A stretch of 64,000 nt of DNA from Cryptomeria japonica (lineage: Eukaryota; Streptophyta; Pinopsida; Cupressales; Cupressaceae): contig NC_081405.1 of the NCBI RefSeq assembly GCF_030272615.1, positions 156,136,954 to 156,200,953 of the forward strand. The letters run 5' to 3'. The notes below the pieces were generated by a model that was given only the letters and a program-made list of their open reading frames with translations, was not told the DNA's origin and ran no database searches. Shown here piece by piece: positions 10,207 through 22,765 of the stretch (the stretch's first letter is position 1; the number at the start of each line of letters is the position of its first letter). The position numbers were made by a program, and so were the translations under genes.

Positions 10207-13200
10207 ATGTCAAAGCCCTCTAAAGACGATTCAGAGCCTTCTTCAAGTCAATTGGAATCCTCCCCAAGCAAGTTGTCAGCAAAGAAGATGAAGTACAAGT
10301 ATGATAAATACTTGAATATATATCCATAATGGTCATTTGACTCCAATATCAAGGAGATAAGAGATACAAAGATTGGTCATATGAGAATGCAAGATTTCAT
10401 TGATCAAGTTGAGAAAGCTCCTTCATGTGTATCAAACCTGATCAAATCAGAGCTACACAAGTATGCTTCCTTTCCAGTAGCAGCTCATGATCCAGATTTC
10501 GTACTTGTAGTAGCGGATCATTTTGATCCAAATATGACATAGATAAAGGATGCTGACTATAATGTGGTCATGACATTAGACAACGTTTTCTTCAATAGTG
10601 TGTTCAAGGGTTCTACGGTTGAGGAGGTGGTTGATATTACTTAGGAGAGTGCTCAAGAATATTTTGAGAAAAATGATGTAAAGTGTAAGAAGATAATTGA
10701 TACAATTTTTCTCTCTACTACCAGAAATTCCACCACTTCTATATGGCCAAAGTATTTTCATAGAAGTGACTTCAATGAAGAGTATAATGATATGGTAACC
10801 ATGTTGGCATGAGTGAAAGGCCTGAAGGATTCCCATTATTTCTAGAATTGGATGTGTTACTACATGAATATAATCAGGAAAGGAGCTGTCAAGATAGATT
10901 GGGGTGAGCAAATCAATGATGCGCTTTGTGCACAACTAAAGAGGTCAAGGTAACACTAAATTCTACATGACCTCATACCTTGTATATGCAGCTGCTCCAT
11001 GAGGCAATATCCAGGTCTGTCTACAAAGGGTGACAGAAGGTTAGTACCTGTTTGGAACTATTATGACCAACTCGCAATCAATAATCAAGGGAGTCATTTA
11101 AGAAGGGTTAATGACATTTTCTTTGTTGTATGGAAGTGTATGTTTGATAAAGACTTGTAGAACAAGAGACTATCAGAAGAAGCATATAGAAAGGTTTCTC
11201 ATTTTGGATGTGTCTTTCTTCAGTTCCCTACATTCACTTACATCCAGATAGGATGTTTCTCAGGAGAACCCTTCATTTTGCCAAGATATCAATCTGACAA
11301 AATTATACTCATGAAACTATGTCGGCAATTGATTTATGTGCATGAAAAGAAGTCATAAGCTCATAAGACTGACTTAAAGTTACTAGAATCTATTGATCGG
11401 TATTCAATTATGACCAATCCCAAGGCTAAGAACATGGAAGAGGAAATGCAATGGAATACCATGAGGAGGTTCAAAGCCCAAAATAATTTTGATTTTCATG
11501 GCATAAAAATTAAAATCAAAAGGAATTACACTCATCTATTCAGATTTGAGGATGTATGGGCAGATTTCCAGGACGAAGAAGATGTAAGGAGAATGGATTT
11601 CAACCGCCTTAAATTGAAGCAAATTGAAAATCTAGATTTGGCCAAAATCCTGATGACCATGGAGGATACTGATGACATAGTAGACCTAGTCTATTATGAA
11701 TGGAAAATTGATGATTCTCCACTCCCACTTGTGCAATGGTCAAAGAAGGAGAGTAAATCTATTACTCAAAGAATTGCCCCTATTTTGGCAAATACCAATG
11801 CATGGTTTCTAAAGAAGAAAATCATAATGAAACAACTTCCTTCTAGTTCTAATGACGATGAAAATAGTGATGGTCCAATTGGTAAAACAACTACAGCTGA
11901 AACAAGGACCAAAAGCAAAGCGGATCTGCAAGCGCCACCATCAATCCCTTCGACACAATCTAAGGGTAAAGGGCCTAAAATTAAATTCACAATCAAAGGG
12001 TCTAAAAAATGTGAGTCTTCTTCCATAGTGCAAGAGACAACAATGAAAGAGCCAGAGTAGTAGTTTATTAAGGAAAATAAGAAAGAAAAAGAACTAGAAT
12101 AAGGGGAAATTCCTCATCAAGAGGAAGTATAGGTTGAAGAACCAACACATCAAGGAGAGGGTAATACTCCCACCACCTCATAGGTATCAACTCATTCAGG
12201 GGTGGTTATTTATTCTATTAAATCTGACTCAGATCAAGAAGATGAGGGATTTGATGATGAATAATTAGATATGGAAATGACACAATCAGAGAATTCTCAA
12301 TAGTATCTCACACTATCCAATTTTTCCAGTTTGGATGATATTCCTTCATCCACTATTGAATCCTCGATGTTAGATTTTATTGAAGCTATGGAGCAGGCAT
12401 TTGCAGAACAACAAATGGTGACTTTACCTTCCACAACGATTGTAGCAGAAGTTCCACCCTATGTAAGTACTAAGATTACCACCAGTGTACCTTCCATTCT
12501 TCCATCTATAGTGGTTACAAAGGAGGTGTCAATAGCAACTACTATTGCTACATCAACTAGCATATCACTGGACACTTCAACCTTGATACCGGTGACAACA
12601 TCTACAACAACTGCAACTTCAAGTCAGTTTGCTTCTCAAATACCAGTTGCAACTCCATCTGCCAACCCAGAATCAACACCTTGGATGGATGTAGTAGCAC
12701 CCAAAAGAAATAAATAGGTGATTTCACCAGATGAGTTTGATTTCGAACCATTGGTTCCTCCCAAACCCAAAGGTACTAAAAAGCCAAATATAGTTTCTCA
12801 GGTATCAGTGGATCCAGCTACCAAAAGGAAATATGTTGAGGTCATGGTACCTTCATCAGACAAGAATAAAGGTAATATACAACTTGAGGACTATACTATG
12901 CAAACTATGGAACTTGGAGTGGAAACACATGAAAGTGTCAAGTTGGATTCCCAAACTTCTTTCAACTCTTTGGTGTGGAGATTTTATCAGGAAAGAGATG
13001 AGAAGAATGAGTTAAAACAAAAATGTGAGCAATTAACAATTGTGCTTCTCAAGGTTACACAATCCTCCTAGGAAATCGAGCCAATAGTTTCCTCAATGGA
13101 TATTGAGGCTCTCAAAAAGGTTGAACAAGTGGGAATCAAGGGCCAGGTAGTGGATGAGTAGATTGCTCGATTGAAATCAGAAGGTTCTCATCTTCTAGAT

Positions 13201-13830
13201 TCAACAATTAAGTTGTTGGCTGATTTTGAAGCTATTCAAAGTCAAATGCAAGGTATTAAAACTTCTTTATCTCAAGAAATAGAAGATATTGAGAGAAGTG
13301 CAACTCTTTGGAATAAAATAGAGGATTTCAGAATTGACATCCTTGTGGAGATTAAGGTAATTTCAACCAGAGAGAAGTATATCCAAATCCTGTCATTATT
13401 GTCTCATAAGAAAGAAACAATAAGGTTGATGATTGCAGAGTTGGATCAAGAAATGAAGGAAGGTGATAATGAGATTGATCTCATTTCACCGAGAATTGCT
13501 GACATTCCTTGTTACTTATATGATGATAATCAAAACCTTGTGACCAGTGACACCATCACATAATATTTTCTTTCCCTAATGGATCATTGTACAAGACAAG
13601 ATTTCTCTTTGAGTGCATTTGATAAATTGTTGGAAATTCAAGTCAGTTTTTAGATCCTTGCGTCCATGTTGAAAGATGGAAAAGAGAAATATATAAAGGT
13701 TGAAGATGCAGTTTCCCATGTTCACATCATCACCAACTCTACCCCAATGCCGGACAAAGCTGAGATGGAGGCCATCTTGGCCAAGTTTGAAGAATTTTAG
13801 AAATCTAATGAGTAGGAGAAAGATGAATAA
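10207..13830 (+). pseudogene. Accessory ORF (~1,207 codons), transposon-borne, unknown function
   Basis: The frame opens at ATG 10207 (MSKPSKDDSEPSSSQ) and runs to TAA 13830 with about 20 in-frame stops, roughly 15 of them TAG. One local frame excursion lies at about 10950-11040. The N-terminal ~400 residues look like a folded helical domain. A Ser/Thr/Pro-rich linker follows (about 11830-12760), then a C-terminal coiled-coil-like region (13170-13560). The segment FPTFTYIQIGCFSGEPFILP (about 11222-11283) aligns by eye with VSTVFRVFGFRGTPFLLP of the ORF at 40431-44072, whose length is almost the same (1,213 codons). Not Gag or Pol, no known domain assigned. Its own palindrome array lies directly upstream. 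A DNA-binding or anti-silencing role is only a hypothesis. Confidence 0.65.
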
Positions 13831-14758
13831 AGTGTCCCCTTTTCAACATTTTCTTTTCATGTAGTTGCATAGTTAGATGCTGGAAGTTTTCTTTTTGCTA
13901 TAGTTATAGTCAAGTGGGACTGTGCAGTTGAATTATTCAACTATGCCCACATTTTTCTCCACTCTTTTCCTATACAAAGAGGAACCTCATTTGTAAATAT
14001 TTATCTTTTATTATGCTAAGCAAGACTGTGCCAAATTTTTGCCTCAACTAAGGCTTTGAGATTTTGTTGTGAAGATTCAATCAAGAAAATACAAAAAACA
14101 ATTCTATTTGATCTCAAACTTTGTGTTGTGTCAAAGATTGTTTATATGAGTTAATGTTCCTATGTTGATTACTTATATATGTTCTTTAATTCCTTGATAT
14201 TGGAGATATTGTTATGTGGGTAAGAGATCTCTCTAATTGTGAAAGTAGACTTTGTGCTCCTTGCATATTTTGGAAATTTTCTGATGTTAAGTGATTAGTG
14301 GTAGGATTTGTATTGCTGCTATTACTTGTAGTTTTAAGGATTGGGAAAGTACACTTGAAGACTTTGAGTTGCAAGTTGGATTTCTTACCATTTGTGATAA
14401 TTAGTTAAGTTAGTGTTACATTCAAGAGAGACTTTGTGCTTCCTGATTGTAAGTTTTGGTATAGTTTGTTGGATTAGTTTGTTCATTTATTTTAGTATCG
14501 GAAGCGATATATAATTGTAATAAAGTGGAGGGAGAATACATAGACTTTGAAAAAAGAGAGTTATATGCCCAAAACTTACCCAGAGATTTTAGTTTCTTGT
14601 TAATTAGAGAAGAAATTTCAAAGGGAACCTCCCCTTGATGAGAGGAGAGATTAATTTCTCAACATAGTTGTGTGTGAATCATACATTTTGTCATTGGTAT
14701 ACTAGTGACAAAATATTCACCCAACACTCCTATAATGGTAGAGTGTTCAGTGAAGGAT
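13831..14758. other. Non-coding stretch after accessory ORF
   Basis: No supported gene. The sequence is T-rich with poly-pyrimidine runs and is probably the 3' flank or LTR of the element that carries the upstream accessory ORF, but no matching LTR partner was found. The minus open frame 14186-14374 shows no domain. Confidence 0.4.
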
Positions 14759-15481
14759 TGATAGGACAAAACCCATTATTGTAGTCAAACCCTAGCGGTT
14801 TAATAGTTTTAGGCTACTGGGTAGAGATTTGCTTGTAAAATAGGGCAGAGATCACTTCAAGACTTCACACTGAAATAAAAACAAAGGTAAACTAATCTAG
14901 TTACAGGATTTATGCCATGAGCACTCTTACCAATCCACCTTCAGTATGCAATCAATAGAAATTAGACATTTTTTCAGAGTTTTCCAATAGTTCTTGATGC
15001 TTCAATTTCCTTTTCAAAACAATCAACTCAACCAACATACATTATTCATTGTTGGGGCCTTTAAAGGTGTTTCCCAAATGACCACAACCTTGTCCAACTG
15101 TTTTTCAACCTAAATGACCATTGGATAATCCCGATTTACAAAAAGTGAAAAACAATATGACAACTTTTGCATAATTCGATCAACTTAGACTCTAGACTCT
15201 CATAGTCCCCCAAAATAATTACATTTGATTCTAAAACATCAAAAATGACTCAAATAGACTTGTGGTCACTTGATCCCTCAATTTAGACCATTGTGACCCT
15301 TATTGACTCAATTTTCTCTACCAGACCCTAGATGACAATTTGACCCAAACATGAACAAACTTGTCACACTCCTATGACATTGAATTACAAAAAGGACTCA
15401 TACAATCTTATTACATTGCTTCTAACTAATAGAAATTCATCTTGTTCCTGGCTCATGCCTTCACAGGTAGGTGCTCCTACA
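14759..15481 (-). repeat. Candidate 3' LTR of chromovirus copy B
   Basis: The right edge is supported: on the minus strand the sequence reads CTGGGGAGTATGG then TGTAGGAGC, a purine-rich tract followed by the TG of an LTR. The left edge (TG at 14759) is only a guess because the other LTR of copy B is outside the window. No coding sequence was seen. Confidence 0.45.
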
Positions 15482-15497
15482 CCATACTCCCCAGATC
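15482..15497 (-). promoter_or_regulatory. Polypurine tract of chromovirus copy B
   Basis: The minus strand reads GATCTGGGGAGTATGG immediately before the TGTAGG of the presumed 3' LTR. This is the expected plus-strand primer position. Confidence 0.55.
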
Positions 15498-15539
15498 AAA
15501 TTTGTGTCAAGTCCTCTTAGAGACTAACTACTACAAATC

Positions 15540-16622
15540 ACCACCTTGCTTCTTGATATCTTCCTCCAGCATCCAGGTAGCTTCTGAGTCAAGAAGGCCA
15601 TGCCATTTGACTAAGTGCTGAAGATAGGTCATGTACCTTATTTTCTTGGCTTCCCTTCTGTCCAAAATGCACTCCATTTTAGGCGTCTCCTTAGATGGTA
15701 AGTGTTTTAACCATTCTTCACTTTACTGAATAGATTCACCTGCACATTCTCCTACAGTAGGACTCCTATACAATGTTAGATCAAAAACATTAAATATAGG
15801 TGAAATAGCAACATCATCAGGGAGTTCAATTTTGTAAGCATTGGGACCACATTTATCCAAAATTTTACAAGGTCCAATTCTTCGCATCCTCAACTTTCTA
15901 TGGCTTCCCTTGGGCAACTTGTGCTTGATAAGATGAACCATTACCATGTAACCCACTTAATACTGCACATCTCTCCTTCTCTGATCCACTCTTGGTTTAA
16001 CCTTTTGCCTATTCTATTGTACGGTATCTCTGACTTGTTGATGCACCTCTTTTATAGCCTCTGCAAATTCATCAACATGTCCACTCCTATTGTCCAACCC
16101 CTGGACATCTCTCAATTCAAAGAGTCCTCTTGGATGACTACCATACACAATCTTAAAAGGACTTAGACTTGTACTCCTATTTATTGAATCATTATAGGCA
16201 TACTCTAACTGAGGTATCACCACATCCCAACTACTTCTGTGATCCTTTGTCAAACATCTAAGAAGATTTTCCAATGACCTATTCACAACTTCAGTTTGGC
16301 CATCGGTCTGAGGGTGACAGGCTGAGCTAAAAGATAAATTTGTAGCCAACCTTTTCTACATAGCTCTCCAAAAATGGCCTACAAACTTGCCATCCTGATC
16401 ATATATAATACTCAAAGGGAACCCATGGATTCTAACAATTTCTTTGAAAAACAATGTTGAAATATAGCTAGAATCATTTGTGGTTTTACAAGGAATAAAG
16501 TGAGCCATCTTACTGAACCCATCAACCACAATAAACACACTATTATAGCTTGTCTTTGTCTTGGGTAAGCCCATCACAAATTCCATACTCAAACTTTCCC
16601 ATGGTCTACTCGGTATAGGCAA
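15540..16622 (-). pseudogene. Chromovirus copy B: integrase core and C-terminal chromodomain
   Basis: The integrase core is read from 16622: LSMEFVMGLP (first catalytic Asp replaced by Glu), YDQDGKF (second Asp present) and TDGQTEVVNRSLEN (Glu present), then YNDSINRSTSLSPFKIVYG. The C-terminal basic module (LPKGSHRKLRMRRIGPCKIL, then PDDVAISPIFNVFDLTLY) is at 15956-15723. After a TGA or TAG stop, a chromodomain follows at 15690-15540 (MECILDRREAKK, then LVKWHGLLDSEATWMLEEDI). In chromoviruses the chromodomain steers integration into methylated heterochromatin. Stops separate the modules and the first catalytic residue is changed, so the enzyme is dead. Confidence 0.88.
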
Positions 16623-17143
16623 AGGTTGTTACAATCCTGCATTGGTTGAGCCCCCTTTTCTCTCTGACAAACAATACAACTTTCCACAAACTTTTTGATA
16701 TCAATCGACATTTTCAGCCAAAAGTAAAATCTCCTAACTAGGTCCAAAGTCTTAGTTATCCCAAAGTGACCTCCTAAACCACCACTATGTTTCTCCTTTA
16801 CTACATTATCCTTCTTTGAACATCTAGGGGTACATAACTGACACCCTTTGAACAAAATACCATCCTTCAAGGTGTAGTCAGAAAATTCTCCATGAAAAGC
16901 ATTTGCAAACTCACAGCATACCTTATATATTTCCTTAAAATCTTGGTCCTCTTCATATAATCCTTTGAGTGCTTCAACACCCATACTCTGCAACTGCACT
17001 TCTCGCACTATCAACATCCTTCTACTTAGAGCATCTGCAACCTTATTGGCTACTCCTTTCTTGTGCTTGATGATGAAGGTGTATGCTTGAAGATTTTCAA
17101 TCCATTTCATATGTCTAAGACTGATTTTCTCATGTCCATTCAA
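16589..17143 (-). pseudogene. Chromovirus copy B: RNase H end and integrase zinc-binding domain
   Basis: It starts MKWIENLQAYTFIIKHKKGVANK, the end of Ty3-type RNase H followed by the ADALSRR tether. The integrase HHCC zinc module follows: HSGGLGGHFG supplies the histidines and CIVCQREKG the cysteines. The block overlaps the integrase core frame by about 30 bases. Copy A has the matching RNase H end at 5282-5482 but loses everything after it. Confidence 0.8.
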
Positions 17144-18174
17144 AAAAACTAAGCATGATTGTTAGTATACACAATAAACTCCTTAGGAAGCAAGTAATGC
17201 CTCCAATGTTTTAGAGCTTGTACGATGGCATACAACTCTAAATCATATGATGAATACTTCCTCTTTGCTTCATTTATCTTTTCACTGAAAAAGGCCACTT
17301 ATCTCCCATCTTGGCTCAATACTACTCCTATAGCCAAACCACTTGCATCAAATTCAATAGAAAAAACCTTACAAAAATTAGGCAATACTGGGAATGGGTA
17401 CTTGGCAATTTTTTGTTTTAAACACTCAAAACTCTTATTTGCTTCTTTGGTCCACACAAAATTCACCTTACCACCATCCTTGATGGTTTGTAACATAGGT
17501 TCACAAATATCACTATAATTTCTTATGAATTTCCTATAAAGTGTTTTCAAACTATGAAAACTTCTTACCTCTCCGACTGTCTTAGGTGTAGGCCAGTTCA
17601 GAATAGCCTTTACCTTGGAAGAATCCATCTTCAAGTCACTCTTAGAGATGAAAAAACCTAAGTACACCAATTCCTGCTTCATGAAGTCACACTTTTCTAA
17701 ATTTATCATCAACTTCTTCTCCTCCTGTCGCTTCAAGACTATCTCCAAATATTTCAAGCTCTCCTCCTTGCTCTTACTAAACACCAATATGTCATCAAGG
17801 TAGACTACTACAAATTTCCCTATAAACTCCTGCAACACTTTATTCATTAGTCTCATAAAGGTTCTGGAGGAAGTTAAAAGACCAAAAGACATCACAAGCC
17901 ACTCATACAACCCTTCATTGGTTTTAAATGTAGTTTTCCATTCATCCCCCTCTCTTATCCTTATCTGATGGTACCCACTCTTGAGATCAATTTTAGAGAA
18001 ATAGGTAGCTCCTTCTAAATAATCCATTAGGTCCTCTATCCTTGGAATATGAAACCTATATATGATGGTTATTCTATTGATAGTCCTAAAATAAGTACAA
18101 AGCTGCCATTTTCCATCCTTCTTTGGGGCTAAAATAGTAGGCACTGCACATGGGCTAAGGCTCTTTCTTATCAA
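17144..18174 (-). pseudogene. pol: Chromovirus copy B: reverse transcriptase and RNase H
   Basis: RT motifs in order from 18174: KDGKWQLCTYFRTINRITI, FSKIDLKSGYHQIRI, EWLVMSFG and VVVYLDDILVFSKSKEE with the YLDD active site. RNase H follows (IEFDASGLAIGVVLSQDGR), then a frame break at 17299 before YHFDLELYAIVQA-like remains. It is about 90% similar by eye to copy A at 5.5-6.7 kb, so the two are close members of one family. The RT core is nearly complete, but frames are broken on both sides. Confidence 0.88.
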
Positions 18175-18222
18175 CCCTCTATGAAGGAGCTCTTAAATTT
18201 TCCTAGCTATCTCTTCATTCTG

Positions 18223-18986
18223 CTACGGCGTAATTTTATATGCTTCCTTGTTAGGAAGTACTGCTCCCGATATGAGGTGAATTTGATGAGTAATATCTCT
18301 AATAGGTGGCAGGGAATCGAGTATATCTTCCACAACCAGTCCTTTGTACCGATCTAGCAGTTCCTTGACCTCGTTAGGTCCAACCTCACTCACACCCTTC
18401 TTCCTTTCTTCCATGGGATTCACAATCAAATAAAAACCTTCTCCACCTTCCTCCTTTAGTGTATCAAGGAATTATTTTTCTCCTACCATCATCACACTAG
18501 ATCCTACATGTTGTGGATCCCCTTCTACCAGTGATTGTATCCTAAAGGTCACACCATCCTTTTGGAAGGAGTAAGAATTCTTTTCTCCATCATGATGAGA
18601 ATTTTTTTCAAACTACCATGGTATACCAAGAAAAAGATGGCAAGCATCCATTGGAAGGATGCCACATAGAATTTTATCCTTATACCCCCAATACTAAACT
18701 CTACCCATGCTTGTTCATTGATGAGTATGTGTTGCCCTTTGTTCAACCAACTGACTCTATATGGAAAACTATGGGGTATTCTCTCCAAGTTAAACTTGTT
18801 TATGGCTTCCAAAGATACAATGTTATGATTAGATCGTGAATCTATGATAACTTTACAAACCATACCTTGAATCTTGTAGTTGACTCTAAACAAAGCCTTC
18901 CTTTGGGGTGGCTCATTCTTTATTGGTTGCTTGAGCACTATCCTCTTGATCATGGGGTTCTCTCCCATCTCTGATGTCAAATTCAC
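18223..18986 (-). pseudogene. Chromovirus copy B: protease region and RT linker
   Basis: Protease-like segment VIIDSRSNHNIVS followed by KFNLERIPHSFPYRVSWLNKG, as in copy A. Then come the PMEERKKGVSEVGPNEVKELLDRYKG and DSLPPIRDITHQIHLISG segments that normally precede RT in plant chromoviruses. At least two frame breaks (about 18430-18550 and 18549) divide it. The D-[ST]-G active site is altered to D-S-R, so activity is unlikely. Confidence 0.75.
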
Positions 18987-19404
18987 TTTGAGGAGATGTC
19001 ACACTCCTTGCATCTTCTTGAGTCAAAGTGGTTCTCTTCTCACCATCATGAGAAGTTGAGGCCTTCTCTTGGCACTTGTAGGTCGGGTGCCCCATCTGAT
19101 TGCAGTTATAACATCACATACTGGAGAACTTGGATCCTCTTCCTGATCTATTTGCACCACCTCTTCCATTAGGTCTTCTCCCATGATAGTCTCCTCTGCT
19201 AATTAAGTCCCCAACTTTCTCTCCTTGGATAGACTCACCACCAGCTCTTCGGTTAGGACCTCTTCCTCAAAAACTGCCTCTTGCTCTGAACCTTCTCCCT
19301 CCTTTACCTCTTATACTCTTCTCAATTATTCTTTTTAGTTTCTCTTACACCCTTAGGGCCAAATTAAATCACGTGTTCACTGTCTCTGGTGCTAAGATGC
19401 TAAT
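18987..19404 (-). pseudogene. gag: Chromovirus copy B: Gag C-terminus, cut by insertion
   Basis: It contains the knuckle (MGHPTYKCQEK at 19095, preceded by CYNCNQ in the same direction) and the Arg/Gly-rich tail, matching copy A at 7440-7740. Homology to copy A ends abruptly at GCTAAGATGCTAAT (19404), where a copia LTR begins (TGTTAGG at 19405). The rest of Gag and the 5' LTR should lie to the right of the window. Confidence 0.8.
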
Positions 19405-19810
19405 TGTTAGGAACCAAGAAGGACAACTAAGAAGGGGGGGTGAATCAGTAATCAATAAATTATAACCCAAAACTAATTATTTCAACTTAAAACTTAGTAC
19501 AAGTAAAACAAACTTAATGGCAGTAAAATAGATTAATAGTTATAGTAGTACAGGTATAACTTAATGCATGAAACATAAAGCAAAACACATCCACAACACG
19601 ACACATAGATTTTGATGTGGAAACCTTGTAAAGGGAAAAACCATAGTGGGAAACCTTACCCACAATCAGATGATACTACTATAGATAGTAAGTGAATACA
19701 ATAAGGGGTCTGTACATGCAGAAAGGCCAACCTCCTAGAGTTCATTGCTCAATCAAAAAATAGGAGTCACACTGACTACAATTGGATTCTTAAATCCAAT
19801 AACAATGTAC
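19405..19810 (-). mobile_element. Sirevirus-like copia LTR, inner (right-facing) part 1
   Basis: The LTR terminus is TGTTAGGAACC on the plus strand (CCTAACA on the minus strand). The AAGAAGGGGGGGTGAATCAG block just inside is typical of Sirevirus LTR ends. It continues after the nested insertion at 51635-52376, so the full LTR is about 1.1 kb. Left flank CTAAT is the likely target duplication, but the second copy is not in the window. Confidence 0.7.
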
Positions 19811-20803
19811 TGTTACTACTTATCAAGTTGCCATTAGTTTTATGTCAAAGTTATTCTATATACTCTAGTCGGTTACTACTATCGAAACATTCAGTCGGTA
19901 TGAATAGTCCAGTCGGTTATTGAAGAAAGTAGTCTCAAAACATAGTATACACTGAGCTGTCTACTGAGTATCATTCCATGTCTATTGAGTAGCAAAGATG
20001 ACACACTGAGTGAAACGTGTTACCAGATTCATTGAACACAGAGGTCTATTTATACAACATGGATTAAGATCAGAAATATACATATAGCATGATAGAAAGG
20101 AAGATATAGAGATATATGAAGCAAGACATGTGAAAGCACCAAGTGTTATGACTGTTACAGAGACACAGAGGTCACCGAGAAGGATTTCAGAGAACAATCA
20201 AAGAACAGAGTAAACAGAAGGGTTTACTGAGTTACTATATGGGTTACCGAGGTATGCTATAAGCAAGGTAATCTAATTTTGAGCACATAGAATCTACTAT
20301 AACATTCCAGATGTAAAGTTGCAGATAATTGTAATGATTTATTGTAATATTTTGAAGTTGTAAGAGAAACCTTTAATAGGGTAAAAGACTCTAATCAAGT
20401 CTATAAATTGTAAAGCCTTTAACCAGGTGCAACATTTAGATTAAGTGTTGTAATATCCTTTAGCAAGGTAGATCTAACAGGTCTTGTTACTCCTAACAGG
20501 GTAAGCTATCAGAAATAGGTAAACATGTAGCTCTTACTGAGCACTCTTTATTATTGCAATAGTGAAGTTGTGGGTGCCATCCCCACCATAGTTTTCTCTC
20601 TAACTAAGAGTTTCTACGTAATCAAAATATATGTGTTATGGAGTGAATCATGTATGATTGTTATCTATTTGTTTTAGCTTTATATTATGTTACTGCACTA
20701 TTCAGTTGATGCATAACAGTAAAGTTATTATTGAAGAAAAGTTTTGAAGTACTGATTCACCCCTCCCCTCTTAGTACATTAGCTTTCCATATTGGGCCTA
20801 ATA
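19811..20803 (+). repeat. 5' LTR of pol-less copia element
   Basis: It begins TGTTACTACTTATCAAG and ends GGGCCTAATA directly before the PBS. The 3' copy is at 50447-51634 and is highly similar, but holds about 190 bp more, around 50640-50870. It carries repeated AGTCGGT and ACCGAG motifs. Flanks are TGTAC (19806-19810) and TGCAC (51635-51639), a five-base target duplication with one mismatch. Confidence 0.9.
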
Positions 20804-20805
20804 AT

Positions 20806-20817
20806 TGGTATCAGAGC
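20806..20817 (+). promoter_or_regulatory. Primer-binding site, initiator tRNA-Met
   Basis: TGGTATCAGAGC is an exact match to the standard plant copia PBS and lies two bases after the LTR end. It fixes the plus orientation of this element. Confidence 0.9.
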
Positions 20818-20865
20818 TTGAATCTTGGAAAAGGGTTTAACTGCCTAAAGAGAAAGATCTTATCA

Positions 20866-22218
20866 ATGGAAGGCTATAAACAATCTTGGAGGATTGTGCA
20901 TCTGCAAGAAGAACTAGATCATGCTAATCAAGTGATTGCAGACATGCAAAGACAAATGCAAAGATCTCTGAAAGTAAGAAGAAGATTATCTAATGATTTC
21001 CAAGACTCTCAAGAGTTAGTGGAACAAATTGAGACATGATCTGAGAATAGTATATCTAAAGAGACTGAAGAAATGATTGGAGTATTGAAAGAAAAGAACA
21101 AAGCACTGGCTGATCAACTGAAAGCAATGAAAAGAGAACATGAACATTTCAGCACACAGATGACTGAAAATCTTGATGCATTGAGGACAGCCGAGGATAA
21201 AGTACGAGATCTACAAAGAGAGAAACAACAACTTGAAGTCTTAGTATCTGATAAGAATGATGAAATCACAAGGTTGACTGGAATTCAACAAAATCTATCA
21301 GATCAACTAGGTTATGCACATCATGAAGCAATTCTGAAGGATGATGAGAATCAAGCAATGAAACTTGAAGTATCAAGGTTGACCGATGAACTTGAAACAA
21401 AGAAGAAATCTAAAGAAACACTGAAGAAGAGTTATGAAGCATCAAAGATGTTGGATGAGCAACTGAATACAAGAAGACCCAACAAAGATGTAGGACTTAG
21501 TTACAAAGGAAACAACTCTAACGAGAAGGGAATTCATACTATCGAGAGAGGAGAATCATCAAAGCAAGCTAGAAAGAAGAATAACATCAAAAGAAAGAAG
21601 CCTATTTGCAACTACTGTGGAAATCAAGGTCCTACTGCCAACATATGCCAAATCAGAAAAGGTAAGCAACTGAATGTTACTAAGTCCAATGGTTATTGTT
21701 ACAACTGCAATGAATATGGTCACACATCTAAATAATGTAGGACAAAGTCTGTAAACAATTATCAGAAGGCAAAATTCAAAGGGTTTTGTAAAAACTACAA
21801 TAGATATGGACATAGTACCGAGAAGTGTTGGTTTAAGCAAAAGAACTATATGTGGTATGGACACCGAGCAAATTCTAGAGGTTACCGAACTCACACAAAT
21901 CCTTACTGACAGTATTCTGCAGTACCATGGGATTACAATACAAGGATATGGTGTAAATGTTGTGGAAGACATGGACATATAAGTGCCAACTGTTTTATAA
22001 GGTTTGGAATGAACAACCGAAGATCATGGAGAAATCCTGGTATGGCATGTTTTCATTGTCACAAAGTTGGACACTTAGCTGGAGATTGTAGAGATCAACC
22101 TAGAAAAGACACTGAAGAAATAAAAGAAAAATTATAGATGATTTGGAAAAAGAAGGAAATTGTGTCAAATGAAGAAAGCACCTTACCTACCGAGTTAGGT
22201 GCACCTATTCCAAATTAA
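20866..22218 (+). pseudogene. gag: Gag of pol-less copia element: coiled coil plus zinc knuckles
   Basis: Starts at ATG 20866 (MEGYKQSWRIVHLQEELDHA), 49 bp after the PBS. The first ~220 residues are a long coiled coil with heptad-like Leu/Ile spacing. They are followed by a basic stretch and about five CCHC-type knuckles: CNYCGNQGPTANIC (His missing), CYNCNEYGHTSK, CKNYNRYGHSTEKC (second Cys missing), CKCCGRHGHISANC and CFHCHKVGHLAGDC. Stops occur at 21037 (TGA), about 21733 (TAA), about 21907 (TGA) and 22135 (TAG). No protease, integrase, RT or RNase H follows. The coiled coil and multiple knuckles fit Sirevirus Gag. It would package RNA if supplied with Pol by a relative. Confidence 0.8.
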
Positions 22219-22765
22219 TCGGTAAAGGTATGAAGGGACTGCATTATCTCAAGGTTAAATCTTAACAGTTCCTATTTTATTATTTACTTAATTCAAATCT
22301 GCATAATTAAGATGTATTATTAAGATTGAAATTCTATCAAAGTCTTTTGGAGCACTTTACAGGAAACCTGTCAAGTCGGTGTATACAGGAAACCTATCTA
22401 GTCGGTGAATGAAGGAAGTTTGGTTACTTGATTAAAGTGGAAAAAGGAAAGAAAGTTAAGTGGAACTGAGTGTATTGAATATTTTTGATCTAACCCACAC
22501 AAAGCCCGATAAGGTATATTGTGTACTTAAAAGCACTTTCGCTATCATTTTTACTTACCAAGTATTCAAGAAAGCAGAGCAAGTGAATCTAAGGTGATCA
22601 AACCTCCTACAGAGCAAATTAAAGGTATTTACATCAATCTCAATGCATTGTTAAACTAGTTTACCGATCTTATCAAGTTGCTATTATTTGCTAAGTGTGA
22701 AGCATCTGCCGTTTGAAATCCTAAAACCCTAAGGATCCTTTGTTATCTTTTATCTGAAATCTACA
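22219..22765 (+). other. Spacer between Gag and accessory ORF, pol absent
   Basis: In an autonomous copia element about 3-4 kb of pol would sit here. Only about 550 bp is present and it carries no pol motif. It holds two GTCGGTG repeats (22374-22410) like those in the LTR. Confidence 0.6.

Noticed and set aside
10576-10935. 119-codon minus ORF
   Set aside because: Antisense to the better supported accessory ORF at 10207-13830.
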